From NCBI RefSeq assembly GCF_003259695.1, contig NZ_PZJH01000001.1, forward strand, positions 248,001 through 312,000: DNA of 64,000 bases. The letters run 5' to 3'. Below are positions 60,926-64,000 of this stretch, piece after piece. This DNA comes from Macrococcus epidermidis. GTDB lineage: Bacteria; Bacillota; Bacilli; Staphylococcales; Staphylococcaceae. The translations under genes were made by a program, and so were the position numbers. The notes below the pieces were generated by a model. That model was given only the letters and a program-made list of their open reading frames with translations. It searched no databases and had not been told where the DNA came from. The number at the start of each line of letters is the position of its first letter. Within the stretch, counting starts at the first letter, position 1.

Positions 60926-61774
60926 ATGATATATATAGGACTTACTGGTTGGGGAGATCATGATACATTATATGCAGATCTCACAAATAAAAATGAAAAG
61001 CTTTATCATTATGGTGCGCATTTTCCGATAGTTGAACTGGACGCTACGTATTATTCTGTTCAACCTGAACGTAATATTCAAAAATGGATAAAAGAAACAC
61101 CGGATAATTTTAAATTTATCGTTAAAATTCATCAAGCACTCACAGGACATGCTGCAGTAGAAGATTTTGCTGCATCGAGAATGGAGCTCATTGAACAATT
61201 TAAAACAATGCTTCAACCTATATATGACGCTGGAAAGCTTGGATGTTTACTCATTCAGTTTCCACCTTGGTATGATTGTACTACAGTAAATATCAATTAT
61301 ATTATTTACTTGAAAAACCATTTTAAACAATTTCCTATTTGTATTGAATTTAGAAATGATAGCTGGTTTACAACTGACATGAAAGAACATACACTTAATT
61401 TTCTATATGAACATCAATTAATCCATTCTGTATGTGATGAACCACAAGCGGGTCATGGCAGTATACCATTCGTAAATCGTATCACACATGAGGATGCGCT
61501 TGTTCGCTTTCACGGAAGAAATGTTGGCGGATGGACGAAAAAAGATTTGTCTGACCAGGAATGGCGAGATGTACGCTATCTTTATGATTATAACGAAACT
61601 GAATTAAAATTTTTAGCGAAAGAGCTTCAAATTCTCAATCAGAAAGCCAGAAATGTATATGTTGTATTTAATAATAATTCAGGTGGCCATGCAGCCGGCA
61701 ATGCGAAACGGATGTGTGAAATTTTAAATATCGAATATACAGGTTTAAACTTTAAACAACTAAAACTTTTTTAG
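60926..61774 (+). CDS. DUF72 family protein (YunF/YecE-like)
   Basis: 282 residues. IYIGLTGWGDHDTLY at the N-terminus, FPIVELDATYYSVQ, KFIVKIHQALTGH and VRFHGRNVGGW are DUF72 signatures on a TIM-barrel fold. Biochemical role unknown. It starts a trio in the same direction (DUF72, TauE/SafE, metallophosphoesterase) like yunF, yunE, yunD of Bacillus. Confidence 0.87.
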   Translation: MIYIGLTGWGDHDTLYADLTNKNEKLYHYGAHFPIVELDATYYSVQPERNIQKWIKETPDNFKFIVKIHQALTGHAAVEDFAASRMELIEQFKTMLQPIYDAGKLGCLLIQFPPWYDCTTVNINYIIYLKNHFKQFPICIEFRNDSWFTTDMKEHTLNFLYEHQLIHSVCDEPQAGHGSIPFVNRITHEDALVRFHGRNVGGWTKKDLSDQEWRDVRYLYDYNETELKFLAKELQILNQKARNVYVVFNNNSGGHAAGNAKRMCEILNIEYTGLNFKQLKLF

Positions 61775-61785
61775 GAAGTGTTGAA

Positions 61786-62619
61786 ATGAGTATGACTGCA
61801 ATTTTTGTTTTAATATTTTTAGGTTTATTTTCAAGTATTATTGGATCAATCGTTGGTATCGGTGGTGGTATCATTATTGTGCCGGCATTAATATATTTAG
61901 GTATGGAAATTGGATTAATAGATGGTATTACACCACAGAAAGCGATTGGAACATCTACTGTGATTTTAATTTCAACAGGTTTATCAGCATCTCTTGGTTA
62001 TATAAAAAATAAACAGGCAGATCTTAAAAATGCTGTTATTTTTATGGTGGGTATTATTCCCGGAGCATTAGTAGGTGCTCATTTAAGTCAGTATTTAACG
62101 ATTCACCGCTTTAATCTTTATTTCGGTATCTTCTTAATTATTATGAGTATTGTTTTAATGGTAAGGGATAAAATAAAACCGATTAAATTCTTCCAGAATA
62201 AAAAATATGAAAAATCATATACCGATATAAAAGGTGATACTTATCATTATAGTATTGCACCAATACCAGCTGTTTTATTAACATTTCTGGTAGGATGTTT
62301 AACAGGTCTTTTTGGAATCGGAGGAGGAGCTTTGATGACACCTCTGATGATCATTATCTTTAGATTTCCGCCTCATATTGCAGTAGGCACGAGCATGATT
62401 ATGATTTTTGTATCAAGTGTCAGTGGCGCAACAAGTCATATAATACAAGGAAATATTATATGGCCATATGCAATTATACTAATTATTGCTAGTTTTATTG
62501 GTGCAAAGATCGGTGTGCAGATTAATAAGCGCATGAAATCAGCTACAGTTGTACTGATGTTACGTATTATATTAATGCTATTAGGAATATATTTAATTAT
62601 TAAAAGCTTCACTGGATGA
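61786..62619 (+). CDS. TauE/SafE-family anion permease (YunE-like)
   Basis: 277 residues, eight membrane helices in two halves with the repeated glycine motifs GIGGGIIIVPAL (about 24-35) and GIGGGALMTPLM (about 180-191). The family moves sulfite, sulfoacetate or related anions; substrate unknown. GGAAGTG precedes the ATG; 11 nt after the DUF72 gene. Confidence 0.88.
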   Translation: MSMTAIFVLIFLGLFSSIIGSIVGIGGGIIIVPALIYLGMEIGLIDGITPQKAIGTSTVILISTGLSASLGYIKNKQADLKNAVIFMVGIIPGALVGAHLSQYLTIHRFNLYFGIFLIIMSIVLMVRDKIKPIKFFQNKKYEKSYTDIKGDTYHYSIAPIPAVLLTFLVGCLTGLFGIGGGALMTPLMIIIFRFPPHIAVGTSMIMIFVSSVSGATSHIIQGNIIWPYAIILIIASFIGAKIGVQINKRMKSATVVLMLRIILMLLGIYLIIKSFTG

Positions 62620-62634
62620 TAAGGAGGCAATTGA

Positions 62635-63963
62635 ATGGATATAAAAATATTTCATACGAATGATATGCATAGTTATTTATCAAACTATAAGAAAATCACA
62701 CGATATATTCTGGACATAAAGTCAGAATCTCAAAACATGCTTTATTTAGATTTAGGTGATCATGTTGATAGAAGTCATCCATTTACAGAAGCAACGCTTG
62801 GTCAGGCAAATGTTCAGTTGTTAAACGAAGCGCAGGTGGATGTCGTAACACTTGGTAATAATGAAGGAATTACTTTAAATTTTGAGGATTTCAATCGACT
62901 TTATCAGAATGCAAATTTTAAAGTGACATGCTGTAATTTATTTGATGAAGCTGGACATTTACCTAACAATATTGATAAATCTGTGATTTATGAAAAGAAT
63001 GGTATCAAATTTGGTATCGTTGGTGCTACGGCGGAATTCACACCTTTTTATAAGGCTTTAGGATGGATTGTTACTGATCCGATGACGGCTATTTCAGAAG
63101 AAATTCAAAATTTACGACCGAATGTCGATGTCGTTATCGTTTTAAGTCATTTAGGTAAATTCTTTGATAGAACGCTTGCAGAAAGTCATCCGGAAATCGA
63201 TTTGATTCTCGGTGCACACACACATCATTATTTTGAACATGGTGAGCAAATTAACGGAGTTCTAATCGGAGCTGCAGGAAGATACGGTGAGTACTTAGGG
63301 GAAGTTACATTGTCTTTTGATGGTAAGAAGCTTGTGAATAAAAAAGCGAGATTAATTAACACAGATGATATACGTAATACTGAAGATGATTATTATGCAC
63401 AAGGTAAAACGTTATTATCAGAACCGATTACAGAAAGGCAAATTGATTTACCGAGAAGATTATATAGTGCATCATATACGACATACATATTAGCGGATAA
63501 ACTAATGCAATTTACTGGTGGAGAATGTGCGTTAATCAATACTGGACTTATCGTTAATGGATATACCGGCAATCAATTTACAAAATATGAACTGCATAAA
63601 ATGTTGCCACATCCGATTAATCCTGTAAAAATTACTTTGACCGGACGTGAGTTAAAAGAAGTGATAAATGTTAGTCAACAACATGAATATAAAGATGAGA
63701 TCGTTAAAGGGTTTGGTTTTAGAGGCGATTTATTTGGTATGTATGTATTACATAATATCGGATACATACAATCACAGCAAAGATATTTTATTGGTACAGA
63801 AGAAATTGATAATCATCAGAATTACAAATTAGCAACATTAGACATGTATACTTTTGGCCGATTCTTCCCACAGTTTGTTCAAAATGAAAAAGAATATTTC
63901 ATGCCTGAATTTTTGCGTGATTTAATGCAAACAGCAATTGAAAATAATGAGTACAATTTTTGA
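62635..63963 (+). CDS. 5'-nucleotidase/metallophosphoesterase family protein (YunD-like)
   Basis: 442 residues. N-terminal metallophosphoesterase domain with metal ligands in HTNDMHSYL, DLGDHVDR, TLGNNE, SHLGKFFD and GAHTHH; C-terminal 5'-nucleotidase substrate domain (about 270-440). UshA-type enzymes are usually exported, but this one has no signal peptide, so it should act in the cytoplasm. GGAGG precedes the ATG. Third gene of the yunF-yunE-yunD-like unit; the window ends 37 nt after it. Confidence 0.9.
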   Translation: MDIKIFHTNDMHSYLSNYKKITRYILDIKSESQNMLYLDLGDHVDRSHPFTEATLGQANVQLLNEAQVDVVTLGNNEGITLNFEDFNRLYQNANFKVTCCNLFDEAGHLPNNIDKSVIYEKNGIKFGIVGATAEFTPFYKALGWIVTDPMTAISEEIQNLRPNVDVVIVLSHLGKFFDRTLAESHPEIDLILGAHTHHYFEHGEQINGVLIGAAGRYGEYLGEVTLSFDGKKLVNKKARLINTDDIRNTEDDYYAQGKTLLSEPITERQIDLPRRLYSASYTTYILADKLMQFTGGECALINTGLIVNGYTGNQFTKYELHKMLPHPINPVKITLTGRELKEVINVSQQHEYKDEIVKGFGFRGDLFGMYVLHNIGYIQSQQRYFIGTEEIDNHQNYKLATLDMYTFGRFFPQFVQNEKEYFMPEFLRDLMQTAIENNEYNF

Positions 63964-64000
63964 ACAATAAAATCTTAGAATTTCAAAATAATAACTTTAT

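Overview
The window is a 64-kb piece of a low-GC Firmicute chromosome, almost certainly from Staphylococcaceae. The order tagO / fakB-type degV / comFA-comFC-hpf-secA-prfB / uvrBA-hprK-lgt-trxB-rapZ-yvcK-whiA / clpP / cggR-gap-pgk-tpiA-gpmI-eno / secG-est-rnr-smpB-ssrA / gcvH / metNIQ / sufCDSUB is the core order known from staphylococci and relatives. Compactness, two PhoA-type phosphatases and the lack of staphylococcal island genes make Macrococcus or a close neighbour more likely than S. aureus; this is inference. I see no transposase, integrase, CRISPR array, rRNA or tRNA. The only stable RNA gene is tmRNA.

Layout. 1-5.4 kb, mostly minus strand: a cut-off Thr/Ser exporter gene, gdpS-like GGDEF protein, YitT-type membrane protein, LCP-family wall ligase, then tagO (+) convergent with an IMPACT-family gene. 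5.5-12.8 kb: fatty-acid-binding DegV protein, comFA-comFC, hibernation factor, secA, and prfB with its programmed +1 frameshift. 12.9-16.8 kb: surface and envelope genes, namely a lipid-anchored cytochrome c, a LysM-NlpC/P60 hydrolase, a CHAP hydrolase (both hydrolases with a WalR box just upstream of the -10), a membrane thioredoxin, an HD nucleotidase and csbA. 16.8-29.4 kb: uvrB (LexA box)-uvrA, hprK-lgt-acyltransferase-TPR protein-trxB, and rapZ-yvcK-whiA with overlapping or abutting genes.

29.4-33.1 kb, minus strand: a phosphate-starvation locus, two paralogous secreted alkaline phosphatases flanking an unknown lipoprotein. Both phosphatase genes carry TTTACA-type PhoP repeats on an 11-bp grid. 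33.2-34.1 kb: several hairpins, then clpP with a CtsR operator. 34.2-42.3 kb: glutaredoxin-like gene, glycolytic operon cggR-gap-pgk-tpiA-gpmI-eno with candidate cre site, promoter and CggR operator, then secG. 42.4-47.4 kb: esterase, RNase R, SmpB, an orphan secreted protein with an internal duplication, ssrA on the strand opposite to smpB, and a small unknown gene.

47.6-51 kb: aroD, a nitroreductase under a Fur-type box, and several small thiol-redox proteins around gcvH (yusI/yusF/yusE-like). 51-53.9 kb: SAM-I riboswitch and methionine importer metNIQ. 54.1-59.4 kb: sufCDSUB iron-sulfur assembly operon. 59.4-64 kb: FetAB-type exporter (minus), then a yunF-yunE-yunD-like trio (DUF72, TauE/SafE permease, metallophosphoesterase).

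Most of the window is conserved core genome. The least explained parts are the alkaline phosphatase/lipoprotein locus, the smpB-ssrA gap with an inverted ssrA and a duplicated-domain secreted protein, the hairpin-rich phoB-clpP spacer, and four places where a terminator sits almost on the next gene's ribosome binding site.
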